In this document: positions 18,849 through 27,687 of the stretch, piece after piece | How positions within the stretch are numbered: the first letter of the stretch is position 1 | Layout of the letters: every line of letters begins with the position of its first letter | Source of the DNA: Pycnococcus provasolii | Lineage: Eukaryota; Chlorophyta; Pseudoscourfieldiophyceae; Pseudoscourfieldiales | Assembly: GCA_049487715.1 (NCBI GenBank) | Contig: CP150569.1 | Span: forward strand, 124,001-188,000 | DNA: 64,000 nucleotides | Direction: 5' to 3' | Notes under the pieces: model-generated | The model's database searches: none | Told to the model about the DNA's origin: nothing | Seen by the model: only the letters and a program-made list of their open reading frames with translations | Position numbers and translations under genes: made by a program

Positions 18849-20966
18849 ATGAGACTCGCGCGTGAGCTGCGTTCCTCAGGTGGTGGTGGTGCACCGGGTG
18901 GTAATGGAGACTTCAGTCACAGTTCAGTCACTGGGCAAACAGGTAAGGAAGGAGGATTTCAAGGATTTCAGTCCTCGCCTGCACGACCAACCACCTCGCA
19001 TGGACATGGACACGGAGGACGCAATCCAGCACACCACCTGCAACTTGGACGCAACCTGCTCGGTGCGGCCAACACAAGTGCTCACAGTTCTCAGGCCTCA
19101 GCGAACAACCTCGGCGGTCAGCCGTACGCCTCGCCCGCGTCGCCGGCCGCATCCGTAAGCTCGTCCGCGGCTTTCGACAACGAGTCGTCGTTCGACGGTC
19201 CGAGCTTCGTCACGAGCCCACCCAAGAACGCGAACGAACCGGGAAGGCCAAGCGTCGTTCCACCCATCAACGCCGCCGCCGCCGCGAGATTAGAACACAC
19301 AAGAGCAGCTCTCAAGGAGGCGAGGGCACGCATCGCACAGCTCGAGGCGGAGAGAATCGCTGGCGGCGGCGACGACGACGACGACGAAGGGCGTGCCGCG
19401 GCGGCAGCCGAACTTGCCATCGAACTAGCAACGCTTCGAGAGAAAACGGAGACGATGTCGCGCCAGCTGGAAAATATGGAGAGGCAGCGAGATGCCGCAA
19501 CGTCGGCGGTGAAGCGAGCACGCGAACAGGCCGAACGAGCTGAGGCGCGCGTGCAGGCTGCCGAGCAGACCGCGGCGGAAGCGGAGCGGCGCGCCGAGGA
19601 GGCGGAGCAGAGTCTTGCGGATGCCGAGGATGTCGCCGAGGCGGCACGCGCGGCGTCTGCAGACGACAGCGCGGATGCGGCGGCTCGCGTCGCCGCGGCA
19701 ATGGCTGAGAACGAACGACTCGAAAAGGAACTTGCGAGATGGCGGCGGCGTGCGGAGAAGGCTGAGAAGCAAGTGAGCGAATCTGAGGAGGCACGGCGTA
19801 GGGCACAGGAGGAGGCATCAAGCCTCGCCATGAAGCTACGGGAGGCGGAAGGGCGTGCGGCGGCGGCAGCGGTAGCCTCGGCCGTACCTTCGGCGAACAA
19901 GACATTCGATCCATCCACGACGGCAGCTACGAATGCACTTGAAGCACGCATTGCAGCGGCAGAGGCGGCGGCAAGCGATGCGCGATCACTCGCCTTGGCG
20001 GCGGATGAGGGGCGCAGACGAGCGGAAGCTGACGCGGAGGCGGCAAGCCAGTCTGCCGCCGCCGCCGCCGCCGCCGCTGCTGCCGCCTCAGCGGCAGCAG
20101 CCGCATCCTCCTCGCGATCGCCGACGCCTGTTCCAGCTAGTCCTGCCGACTTTGCCACAGCAGCTGCCGCTGCGACGATGGCGACGACGACAGCAACGAA
20201 TTCTGGTGCAGCACCGCTGGAAGACAGTTTCTCACTGCCAATGCAGTCCACATCCGGTTCTCGTGCACAACTCACGGGCGCATACGCAGCTCTCGCTGCG
20301 CTCGGCTCGCAGGCGGGAATGAGCCGCGTGCGATGGCCACCTCCCGCACCCGGGCGCGAGACGTCCGCGCCGGAGCTGCACACCGCCAATCCGCAGAGTC
20401 CGATCGTCATGCCACCGCGTGTGCGCGCAGCATCGCCACCAGCATCGTACGGATCGCCAAGCGAGGAACGCCGGCGCCTCGAAGCTGCCCTTCGCGAGCG
20501 TGAGCTTGCCATGGCCCGCCTCGCGCGCAGTTCGCTGATCAGCGGTGGAACGTCCTTTTCGGGGGCGGGGGCGGCGGCGGCGGCGGCATCAACGAGACCA
20601 TCTAGCGCGTCAACGAGGCTAGCACAGCCGTCGGGTCGTCGACGCCGATCGGCAAGCCCTCCTGCACGTGGCCGCGAAAATGTGGTGCAGCGCCCTCGCC
20701 GATCGGCAAGTCCCAACCCGCGTGCGCGCCGTGCGCTTCTAGCAAGCCTTGCCGACGACGAGATTGAGGACGCTGGTGCAATGGCTGCAGCACTTCGCGA
20801 GAAAGACGACGCCCTTCGTGCCTTTGCACGGCTGAGCAGTGAATTGATTGAGATTGCTCGACCTTACGTTGCCCCGTCGTGGAACGAGCCTGACTTTGAG
20901 CCTGCGCTTCGTCGTCCCACAAGACGCGTCGGCGGTGGTGGAGGTGCGCCTGCGTGGGTGCCTTAA
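18849..20966 (+). CDS. Long coiled-coil protein, unknown family
   Basis: 705 aa from the ATG at 18849. The N-terminal about 145 residues are disordered (Gly/Ser/His). Residues about 150-340 are a continuous Ala/Glu/Arg-rich coiled coil (ELATLREKTETMSRQLENME, AERRAEEAEQSLADAEDVAE). The rest alternates coiled coil with Ala runs and Ser/Pro/Arg-rich disordered segments containing RRRRSASPPARGR and PRRSASPNPRARR, two near-identical basic motifs that could bind microtubules or be phosphorylated. It ends LSSELIEIARPYV...PAWVP. Structural or cytoskeletal use is inferred from shape alone. Codon use and phase are consistent throughout, so the gene is real. Confidence 0.75.
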   Translation: MRLARELRSSGGGGAPGGNGDFSHSSVTGQTGKEGGFQGFQSSPARPTTSHGHGHGGRNPAHHLQLGRNLLGAANTSAHSSQASANNLGGQPYASPASPAASVSSSAAFDNESSFDGPSFVTSPPKNANEPGRPSVVPPINAAAAARLEHTRAALKEARARIAQLEAERIAGGGDDDDDEGRAAAAAELAIELATLREKTETMSRQLENMERQRDAATSAVKRAREQAERAEARVQAAEQTAAEAERRAEEAEQSLADAEDVAEAARAASADDSADAAARVAAAMAENERLEKELARWRRRAEKAEKQVSESEEARRRAQEEASSLAMKLREAEGRAAAAAVASAVPSANKTFDPSTTAATNALEARIAAAEAAASDARSLALAADEGRRRAEADAEAASQSAAAAAAAAAAASAAAAASSSRSPTPVPASPADFATAAAAATMATTTATNSGAAPLEDSFSLPMQSTSGSRAQLTGAYAALAALGSQAGMSRVRWPPPAPGRETSAPELHTANPQSPIVMPPRVRAASPPASYGSPSEERRRLEAALRERELAMARLARSSLISGGTSFSGAGAAAAAASTRPSSASTRLAQPSGRRRRSASPPARGRENVVQRPRRSASPNPRARRALLASLADDEIEDAGAMAAALREKDDALRAFARLSSELIEIARPYVAPSWNEPDFEPALRRPTRRVGGGGGAPAWVP

Positions 20967-21001
20967 AAAGAAAGTCTCCATCTCTTTGAGATTTGTAGTG
21001 A

Positions 21002-21220
21002 ATGCAAAACAAAAGAATTGAATATGTATGTATCAATGCCGGTGTACTCAACACCGCCCTCGTCGCCGTCGCCGACGACGGCGATGACAACCGCAATCCA
21101 GCTGCTCTCGAGCGTCTGCTTGGAGACCACGCCAACAAGGCCAGCACGCCATCCACAGGTGGCGACGCAGAAGCTGAGCCTTCGAAACCGCGCACGCGAC
21201 GTCGAGTGCGCAAAATTTGA
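21002..21220 (+). CDS. Possible small ORF, 72 aa
   Basis: The ATG at 21002 starts a 72-aa frame with coding-like GC-rich third positions, ending in a basic tail (KPRTRRRVRKI). No family is recognised. It lies 36 bp downstream of the coiled-coil stop, so it could also be 3' UTR or a misjudged exon. Weak. Confidence 0.25.
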   Translation: MQNKRIEYVCINAGVLNTALVAVADDGDDNRNPAALERLLGDHANKASTPSTGGDAEAEPSKPRTRRRVRKI

Positions 21221-21401
21221 AACTGATGGTTTGCTGTAAATTGATTACATTGTATCCCCAAGAGGAAGGAACCATACCCTCCATTACCAAACATCCTATC
21301 GCAGTTTTGGTGAGAGTGACGCCCAAGGTGGAGGTGGTCGAAGGCAGGACGCGTGAGGTGAGGATGTATGTATTTATGTATGTATGTATGCTGGGAATGA
21401 G

Positions 21402-22139
21402 CTACACGCGTGCACGCTTGCGATTTTCGGCGAGTCCCACGTCGGGTGTGGCGTCAAGCTTTTTCTTTCCCGCCGCCTTGTCGTTCTGCACGTCACTTGA
21501 GGACTGCGCCTTGACCACCCTCTCAAGCAGGTCTTTTGCGCGCGCGACAAGTTTTTGAATCACCTGTTCGCGCGTCGCGTTGTCGAGTGTGGCGACGTCC
21601 GAGGTCATGGTCCTGATGCGTGCCTGTTCTGGTGATTTCGCCTTATTTTCGTTTTTGTCCGCGTCGGCGTTCTCGGTGCCTCTCGTGAGCGCGGCGAGTT
21701 CCTTCATTTTGCGTCCGTTTTCCGCAACCTGTTCCTCCGTCAGTTTGTACTTGGCGTTTGACTCCGCCTGCCACTTTTTCCTCATCTCCGCCGTGGGGTT
21801 CGGTCCCGAGTTGATGACTAGACCGTTTTTGCGTTCGACATCCTTCATCGCCTGGTTATCCCCTCGAATCTTGTCAATGTCGAGCTTGAGTCCTGTGTAC
21901 GCCGCGAGTGACTGTTTCCCGAGCAGGCGTTGCGTTTGTCCGTTAAGTTGCTGAATGGTTTTGCCAGGCAGGACGTCGCTGTCGAGGATTTGCACCCATC
22001 GTCCGACACCGAAGTGCTGTAGCGCGTGCTGGAGTATGAGCGTTTCCGAGGTGGTCCACCCAGGTGCGGTGGTGAAGTTCCACAGCGACGCCGCGTCACC
22101 CAGACGCGGGCCCTTGTACCCTGCTGACGCGTCCGCCAT
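21402..22139 (-). CDS. Myb/SANT-like DNA-binding domain protein
   Basis: 245 aa. Residues about 26-75 look like one Myb/SANT repeat: TTSETLILQHALQHFGVGRW, then VLPGKTIQQLNGQTQRLLGK, with the tryptophans spaced as in Myb repeats and a helix-turn-helix spacing. The rest is charged and helical (EMRKKWQAESNAKYKLTEEQ, KLVARAKDLLERVVKA) and ends in basic ENRKRARV, a possible nuclear signal. A nuclear role in transcription or chromatin is plausible; specificity is unknown. The start at 22139 (MADASAG) is the first Met. Confidence 0.75.
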   Translation of the reverse strand: MADASAGYKGPRLGDAASLWNFTTAPGWTTSETLILQHALQHFGVGRWVQILDSDVLPGKTIQQLNGQTQRLLGKQSLAAYTGLKLDIDKIRGDNQAMKDVERKNGLVINSGPNPTAEMRKKWQAESNAKYKLTEEQVAENGRKMKELAALTRGTENADADKNENKAKSPEQARIRTMTSDVATLDNATREQVIQKLVARAKDLLERVVKAQSSSDVQNDKAAGKKKLDATPDVGLAENRKRARV

Positions 22140-22291
22140 GATCGTGGGATCGAGAATGATTTCGATTTCGATTTCCCCGGGATTTGGCGTTGGGGGGAAT
22201 GAGGCGTCTTCTGGCGGGAAAATAATTCACCTAAATAATTGCCTCTCCATGTTGGGGATCCGTCCTTGTCGAATCTGTGATTTTTATTTTT

Positions 22292-22300
22292 CCTGTTTTC
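22292..22300. repeat. Target-site duplication, left
   Basis: CCTGTTTTC directly abuts the left end of the element at 22301 and is repeated exactly at 23368-23376. Confidence 0.9.
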
Positions 22301-22369
22301 ACTAGAGGTGCCGCTGGGGTTTAGAGTTTTGCATTCGCTGGGTTTAGAGATTTCTCCCCGGGCATCCCC
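22301..22369 (+). repeat. MULE terminal inverted repeat, left
   Basis: 69 bp, an exact reverse complement of 23299-23367. It contains two TTTAGAG motifs and ends GGGCATCCCC. Confidence 0.92.
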
Positions 22370-22486
22370 TTCAAATAAATTCCCGCGCAACATATTTTCA
22401 TTCGTGCGTGTCAGCGTTGGTGGCTCTGTCGTGACGAAGAACACTGCAGCGCGTCAGCCAACAACCAGCGCGGAGATGGCGCCTAA

Positions 22487-23216
22487 GGCTGTGCGGAAGC
22501 GTGCCGTGTCGCCGCTGAAGACTCGGACAAGAGTTGGGAAGAGTGGTGGTGCGCAGTCGAGCCGTACGTCAGTTATATTCGTGGAAGGTCGCTTGATGAG
22601 GCGACGAAGACCTGGCCAAACATGCCAAGAATTGGCGCGCCAGAGTGGACGCAAGCACAGTTTTATCTCAAGAAGACGGCAGACAGTTTGATGTGCGTTC
22701 CCTCGGTGCGCAGAGCAGGTGCGTTCCTCTACACGTCGGGCAGCGCAAATGAAGAACTAATTTCAGAAACGATGCAAGACACAAGTGTGAAGCATGCCCC
22801 GAACATCGTAGACGGCGTGCCGACTAACTCGGCATTTCTTGCAGCAGTTCAGCGCCGTGCCACGGCGCTAGCGAGCACGTGGGAGGATGCCTTCCTTGGT
22901 GATGACGACTCTGCCCTCAAGCCTCAAACAGCTCAAGTTCACCGCCGCGATGAAGTTGTTGAACTCGTTTTACTTGGTGGAACCGCTCCCGCAAGAGAAG
23001 CAGTTGGGCGTAATAAAGTTTAGCTGCACTTGTCATGGGAAGCTGGGCATTGCACACCCGTACGGGTTTCAGTGCACGAGAAAGTGCAAACACGTGCTGG
23101 CGCACGGGATACGCACCTCTACTATCTCTTTCCCACCTGAGTTTAGACCCACACTTAACAATAGGAAACGTGGTGGACGTGCGCCAAAGGCAGGACCAGC
23201 TCTAGCTGAGGAGTGA
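22487..23216 (+). pseudogene. MULE transposase C-terminal remnant with SWIM zinc finger
   Basis: One frame is open from just after a TAA near 22485. It reads DSDKSWEEWWCAVEPYVSYI and continues through ALASTWEDAFLGDDDSAL to about 22910. Reading then continues in another frame with LLNSFYLVEPLPQ and a SWIM motif (FSCTCHG...CTRKCKHVLAHGI; CxC then CxH) to a stop at 23216. The frame change could be a mutation or an unrecognised intron. The N-terminal and DDE catalytic parts are missing. The element must be mobilised in trans if at all. Confidence 0.7.
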
Positions 23217-23298
23217 GGTACAATTTCAATGGGCAGGGTGAAGAGGGTGAGCAGGGTTTGCTGTAACTGACGCCATAACTTTTGATGACATTCACGCC

Positions 23299-23367
23299 GG
23301 GGATGCCCGGGGAGAAATCTCTAAACCCAGCGAATGCAAAACTCTAAACCCCAGCGGCACCTCTAGT
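23299..23367 (-). repeat. MULE terminal inverted repeat, right
   Basis: 69 bp, an exact inverted copy of the left end. Confidence 0.92.
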
Positions 23368-23376
23368 CCTGTTTTC
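23368..23376. repeat. Target-site duplication, right
   Basis: CCTGTTTTC, identical to 22292-22300. Confidence 0.9.
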
Positions 23377-23433
23377 TACAATAGGGTTTACGTTTTTGGC
23401 ATTTTTAGACTTTTTTAATCATCCGCTCATGTC

Positions 23434-24429
23434 ATGCCTTCTTCTGTGGTGTGTCGTGCACGTCTGCCAGTAATACCACGTCGTCTTCAAGACCATGTTG
23501 GTACTCATCCTAGTTCGAAGCATTTCAGACGTGTATCCTGTTTGGCGTTTTGGAAGAAAAGCCACGATCTTGTGGATTGCCACGATCTTGATGACGATGA
23601 TGGTCATGGGGATGGATTCCGTGATGTGGGCGGAGCCTTACATGAGAAGGCAAGCAGGCGTGCGGCTCTGCTGGCGATGTCATGTACGACATGTATGATA
23701 GTGGGAACGAAACAAGCGTTTGCCGCCACGCGCCCTTCGGCAACTACTACTGCAACAATAATCCTCCGCGCCGCGAGTCCAGAAAAGGCGAAGGCGGCGC
23801 TTGCGCGCGCAATCGGTGACGATGCCGAGGGACCTGCAGTGCGCTTCGTAGACGCGCTAAACTCATCGTCGTCAGCCACCTCGGATGCGTTCGGCGGAAT
23901 TGTGGTCGCGACGCCTAACCCGCCTCGCGCGCGCGCACTCGCCGTCGGCGAGGGTGACCGGGGCGTGTCGCGGCTGAACGGCGAGCGGTGCGCGGGCGAC
24001 GCGTACCGAGGCTGCGCTGTCGCGACGGCGGGCGGCATCCCCGTGTACTTCGCGCGCGGAGTCGCCAAGCAAGCCGCAGTCGCGCGCGTCATTCTCTACA
24101 CGCCCGACGTCGCACGGACTGCCGCGTTCTACCGCGCACTCGGCAGCGCCGCTGCCTCATCGAAACAAACGGGCGTGAGCCCGAAGGCGGCGGAGGACCC
24201 GAAGGAGTCGGCGGACCTCAACGAGCGAGCGCTTTTGGCGTACGGAAATTTTGCCGTCGAGTTGCGTCGCCGTCCTGTATCGCGCGAGCAGGTCTTGGCG
24301 TCGCGCTTCGACCGCATGGTTCTCGCGGTGGACGACGTCGACTTGCGCGCCGCCGCGGTGAACCAGGCGGGCGCGAGCACGGTCGTCGACCCGGACGGGC
24401 GCAACGTGGACTTGGTGCCTGTACAGTAG
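23434..24429 (+). CDS. VOC (glyoxalase-like) protein with thylakoid-lumen Tat signal
   Basis: 331 aa. A bipartite leader has a basic transit region, then a twin-arginine signal (KASRRAALLAMSC, Arg75-Arg76) with a hydrophobic core and an AFA cleavage motif near residue 97. This implies import through the thylakoid Tat pathway. The mature part has paired beta-alpha-beta units of the vicinal oxygen chelate superfamily: ARVILYTPDVARTAAFYRAL near residue 210 and a late VVDPDGRNVDLVPVQ. Conserved metal-binding His/Glu are not obvious, so it may be non-catalytic or bind a ligand. The substrate is unknown. Confidence 0.75.
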   Translation: MPSSVVCRARLPVIPRRLQDHVGTHPSSKHFRRVSCLAFWKKSHDLVDCHDLDDDDGHGDGFRDVGGALHEKASRRAALLAMSCTTCMIVGTKQAFAATRPSATTTATIILRAASPEKAKAALARAIGDDAEGPAVRFVDALNSSSSATSDAFGGIVVATPNPPRARALAVGEGDRGVSRLNGERCAGDAYRGCAVATAGGIPVYFARGVAKQAAVARVILYTPDVARTAAFYRALGSAAASSKQTGVSPKAAEDPKESADLNERALLAYGNFAVELRRRPVSREQVLASRFDRMVLAVDDVDLRAAAVNQAGASTVVDPDGRNVDLVPVQ

Positions 24430-24704
24430 TGTAAATACGTTACATTTACTACCACACGACGCTTTGTATTACTACTATTCACGTTGGTCACACACCCGCG
24501 TCGACGAACACCACTGACGCGGGCGCCATCAGCCACGCAAGCACAGGTGGCAAATGGCAATCACCCCCGCCCAGGGGAAATCCGTTCTCTGATACCTTTA
24601 GTTTTTCTCGGCAAGTCGAGGCAAGTGAGAAAACGTGTTTCGCATCACATCCCCATTCTACGTCACGTCAATGTCATCAGTGTAGTGTGTCACAAGGGTG
24701 ATTG

Positions 24705-25649
24705 ATGGCACTGGTGAATAATCATAATGGCAGGCACGGTGGTGGATGTTCAACGGGTGACGAATACGTGCTGTTTACGATTCCGTTTTCGCACTACAAC
24801 GAACACGCGCGGTGGGCAATGCACAGCTGTGAAGCATGTGAGGAGGGTGCTGATGCCTCATTCGGATCGTTCACGGAACGTGCCTACTTGGTAGGCATTC
24901 ACGCCATGTCCGCGCTCTCGCCGATACCCGAACTAAGAGCACGCGCTCGCGCGAAGAACTTGACCGAAACGCCTCTGCTCGCTCGTGTGAAAAGAAGCTC
25001 ATTAGGATGGTGGAACACTTCAGAGGACCTTGAAGTCGTCGCGATCAACAGCTGGGAAGTTGCAAGCAAGGCGGCGAACATAAGAAGAGTGGAACCCGTG
25101 TCGGACAACCTCAAGGAGTTGCTCGACAACGTCGTCGGACCTGCGGCAAGAACGATCGTGTACAGCCATTTGCTCAAGGATGACGCAGGAGACGCGGCTA
25201 TGTGCGTATTCTGCCTCGCGCCAGAAATTTCGTGGTGGCAGCGCCTTCTCTTCAGCATCAAGCCGTTTCGCGAACAGGTTCGCCAGCGCATACACAAGGG
25301 CTTGGTGCGCTCGGACGCGTACGTCGAGAAAAAACGAATTCAGCTTGACGAGGCACTTAAGGAGCTCGAGCGTATGGTGGACACACAGACTCACACGTTT
25401 GGTATCGCCGAAGATGGAAAGCCAACACCTGCGCTGATTGCCCTCGCGTCTGTGACCGCACCACTCGTTTGCCCACCCGAGTTCTCCATTCCTTTCTACG
25501 GAAGGAATGTCTTCGACCTGCAAGGATTGCCGCCGCTCATGCGCGAGGACGTGCTGCGCTATCGCGAGACGCGCATCGGGCAAGTGTGTATGGAAACATA
25601 CAGGAAGCACCGCCTTGACTATGCTACGCCTTGCACGGGCAAACTTTGA
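24705..25649 (+). CDS. Glutathione S-transferase-like protein
   Basis: 314 aa from the ATG at 24705. It opens with a thioredoxin-like N-domain (YVLFTIPFSHYNEHARWAMH), typical of GST-like proteins, where the IPFSHYxExxRW segment holds the active-site region and first helix. A helical C-domain (IQLDEALKELERMVDTQTHT, then IALASVTAPLVCPPEFSIPF) follows. The SHY Ser or Tyr could be the glutathione-contact residue. There is no targeting signal. The substrate and true GST activity are unverified. Convergent with the 2Fe-2S gene, 104 bp between stops. Confidence 0.7.
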   Translation: MALVNNHNGRHGGGCSTGDEYVLFTIPFSHYNEHARWAMHSCEACEEGADASFGSFTERAYLVGIHAMSALSPIPELRARARAKNLTETPLLARVKRSSLGWWNTSEDLEVVAINSWEVASKAANIRRVEPVSDNLKELLDNVVGPAARTIVYSHLLKDDAGDAAMCVFCLAPEISWWQRLLFSIKPFREQVRQRIHKGLVRSDAYVEKKRIQLDEALKELERMVDTQTHTFGIAEDGKPTPALIALASVTAPLVCPPEFSIPFYGRNVFDLQGLPPLMREDVLRYRETRIGQVCMETYRKHRLDYATPCTGKL

Positions 25650-25753
25650 ATGCGTAATAATAAAGTAATTTAACAAAGCTTTGTGAAGTTCGAATAACGA
25701 CAAGGTTGGTTACAAACTTTCTGTTGTTACAAAAGGCGACATGGTTTTTTTTG

Positions 25754-26314
25754 CTACTTTCGCGTTTGGCGGTTGTGCTGGTTGAGTGCCGCGACGAAGG
25801 CGCGCGCCTCCGTCCCACATATGAGGTCTTGTCCGACGCGCATGCACGGTGCGTGTTTGCACTCTTTCAGACACTTGGAAGTACCCTGCAAAGAGAACGG
25901 CGCGTCTGGCGCTTTAGCTGCACAGGATAGAATCCCGAGCAGCGCATCTGCATCCCCTTTTTTCTGGCACGCTTTTCCAGTGCATAGCACAACTTCCGGT
26001 CTCTTCGATTCTTTCATGATCACCGTCGGCAGTTCGTCATCTTCTCTCAGCAGGTCGTCGAGGATCACGGCGTACATGTTGCCCCCTCCACCTTTTGACT
26101 TCGACTTCGATTTCGAGGACTTCGACTTCGTGCCTTGCGTGATGACTTCGTGACGACGACTCTGCCCACCAACCCTCACCAAATGAGCAGAATACGACAT
26201 CGACGACGATAAGACAGACGTCGATGACGATGAAGACAAAGGCCCTCCTCCTCCTCCTCCTCTCTGTGATCCTAGCCCAACGAACCGAGCCTGAGACTGA
26301 CCCAAACCTGACAT
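25754..26314 (-). CDS. Thioredoxin-like [2Fe-2S] ferredoxin-domain protein
   Basis: 186 aa from the ATG at 26314. A Ser/Gly-rich leader (plausible plastid or mitochondrial transit) and a KS-repeat linker precede a thioredoxin-like 2Fe-2S domain with four ligand cysteines: CTGKAC (C-x4-C) and CLKECKHAPC (C-x3-C), followed by MRVGQDLICG. Such domains occur in NuoE-like subunits and small plastid electron carriers. The role here is redox transfer, partner unknown. The frame is open upstream to 26602 but contains degenerate repeats of a CCGAG-type sequence and looks non-coding. A later start at MSYSAHL is possible. Confidence 0.75.
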   Translation of the reverse strand: MSGLGQSQARFVGLGSQRGGGGGGPLSSSSSTSVLSSSMSYSAHLVRVGGQSRRHEVITQGTKSKSSKSKSKSKGGGGNMYAVILDDLLREDDELPTVIMKESKRPEVVLCTGKACQKKGDADALLGILSCAAKAPDAPFSLQGTSKCLKECKHAPCMRVGQDLICGTEARAFVAALNQHNRQTRK

Positions 26315-26551
26315 AATCCTAGCCCGAGCACGTCGAAACTCAAAAGGTACCAGCCGAGCCTGACCAAAAACCGATGGTACCAGCCGAGTCCAACCGAGCC
26401 AACCGAGCCAACCCGCCGACAGCAACTCATCCGACAAGAAGAAGAAGGAGGAGCAGGCGGCGGCATTCGTCGTCCGGAGAATGATTGAGCGAGGGGATTT
26501 TTCATTTTTGGCGATCCGTTCCGACAGCTCCCCCGCTTCCGAGCCACGTGG

Positions 26552-26568
26552 CCCCCCCCCCCCCCCCC
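26552..26568. repeat. Poly-C homopolymer (17 C)
   Basis: Run of 17 C followed by further C-rich sequence (gctccccccggcc). It could form i-motif/G4 structures and is prone to length error. Confidence 0.85.
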
Positions 26569-26616
26569 GCTCCCCCCGGCCCCGCAGGGGGATACTTTCC
26601 ACCTTCAGGATGAGGT

Positions 26617-26949
26617 TCAGATCCGGACCGGGCGGGCCCCCCCTTCTTCCTTCTGCCCGGCGGGCCCTCCTTCTTCAAGGGCATAGTAACGTAAGTCGAC
26701 GTCTCTTTTGTTGCTGACGACCGTCTTATCCGTCTTGGCGGTGTTTACGGTGCGCTCGTCAGCAATCGTTTTAGTTTCATCTATCACGTACGGCCGCCTT
26801 CCAATTTTCAGCTCAATTTCGTCGCACGCTTCGGCGATAAGCGGCATGGAGAGTTCGCGGTATCGCTTGCCGTTCGTCGTTTGTTGGCCGTGCGAAAAGT
26901 CTAGCTTGCGGTACGACTTGCTCACCAACCCAAAGGCGTTTGTCTTGAC
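26617..26949 (-). pseudogene. Dispersed repeat-family coding relic (copy B)
   Basis: Minus-strand frame containing VKTNAFGLVSKSYRKLDFSH, then LSMPLIAEACDEIELKIGRR and a charged tail. 114 bp (26836-26949) match copy A at 10391-10504. The family is unknown to me. A mobile-element protein is the likeliest source because both copies are fragments in intergenic DNA. Confidence 0.5.
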
Positions 26950-27025
26950 GTGGCCTGTAGTAAGGCAGTTGTTCTTGAAAGTAGGCTAGCGTTACAGCTA
27001 ACTTCTTAGAGATTTTCAAGATTTT

Positions 27026-27060
27026 TTCACGCAATGTTGTACAGTACAACATTGCGTGAA
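27026..27060. repeat. 35-nt near-perfect palindrome
   Basis: Seventeen bases (ttcacgcaatgttgtac) are followed by one A and then their exact inverted copy. It could extrude as a cruciform or fold as a hairpin. Confidence 0.85.
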
Positions 27061-27061
27061 C

Positions 27062-27076
27062 AGTACAACTTGTACT
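27062..27076. repeat. 15-nt palindrome adjacent to the 35-nt palindrome
   Basis: agtacaa-c-ttgtact. It shares the core GTACAA with the larger palindrome next to it, so the two may be related binding or cleavage sites. Confidence 0.7.
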
Positions 27077-27687
27077 CGAGGAAATCCTAACTAGCACACC
27101 GCCGTTCCGTGGTAAGACATGCCTCTCTTGCCATAATTGCGGAAGTCCGAAGCCGCCACATGATTCGCAAGTGAAGCCTTGACGCCATCTCGCCAGCGCC
27201 CTCTCCTTTCTTTCTCATGTCGGATATGCCGTCGACCGTCCATTCGGCGTGTTGAATGGCGAACGCTTTGAACACGCTCTCGTCTTGCCCAAAGCCACTT
27301 CGCACGTGGCCGAACCAGCCCTTTTTAGCCAAAAACTCCCGGTCATGTCCGTCATTTCAACAACGTATCCCGAGACAAATTCGCAAGAGGCCGAGGACAA
27401 AAAGACCGCCACCACCCCGACCCACGCCTCAAAAAAAATCCTGCAAGTGCACTTGAAACCCAAAAGGCGGGAGAAGGGGCCGGTGGAGAAGGCGTAGGAA
27501 AATCGTAGGACAAGTTCTCAGTTCACATGAGTGAGTGAGGTGACGCGCTCTCCTGATTTCTGATTTCCGAGACCACCCACCTACGAAAAGAAGGGACCCG
27601 AACAAAAAAATCAGAGACGAATTTTGGGTCGGGGCAACTTTGGTCCCCATCAGCAGCCCCATCACTCGTGATCAGTCAGTGCACATT

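Larger units (their letters stand above)
22301..23367. mobile_element. Mutator-like (MULE) element, internally deleted
   Basis: 1,067 bp bounded by perfect 69-bp terminal inverted repeats (22301-22369 and 23299-23367, starting ACTAGAGGTGCC) and flanked by an exact 9-bp target duplication. A 9-bp duplication and long inverted repeats are typical of the Mutator superfamily. The interior holds a transposase remnant with a SWIM zinc finger, found at the C-terminus of many MULE transposases. The element is too short for a full DDE transposase, so it is presumably non-autonomous. Identical inverted repeats and duplications suggest a recent insertion. It lies in the divergent gap between the Myb-like and VOC genes. 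Confidence 0.9.
26315..27687. other. Divergent intergenic region with repeat relics and palindromes
   Basis: 1.37 kb with no intact gene. It holds a 17-C homopolymer at 26552, copy B of the dispersed coding repeat inside a longer minus-strand relic (26617-26949), two adjacent palindromes near 27026-27076, and another minus-strand coding-like fragment near 27110-27332 (GWFGHVRSGFGQDESVFKAF). A TTTCC/GGAAA-rich spacer precedes the mTERF-like gene. Confidence 0.6.

Noticed and set aside
19118-20716. Long minus-strand open frame (about 530 codons) in the coiled-coil gene
   Set aside because: It is the Ala/Ser-rich antisense reading of the Ala/Glu/Arg coiled coil. No family pattern, and the plus frame explains the composition.
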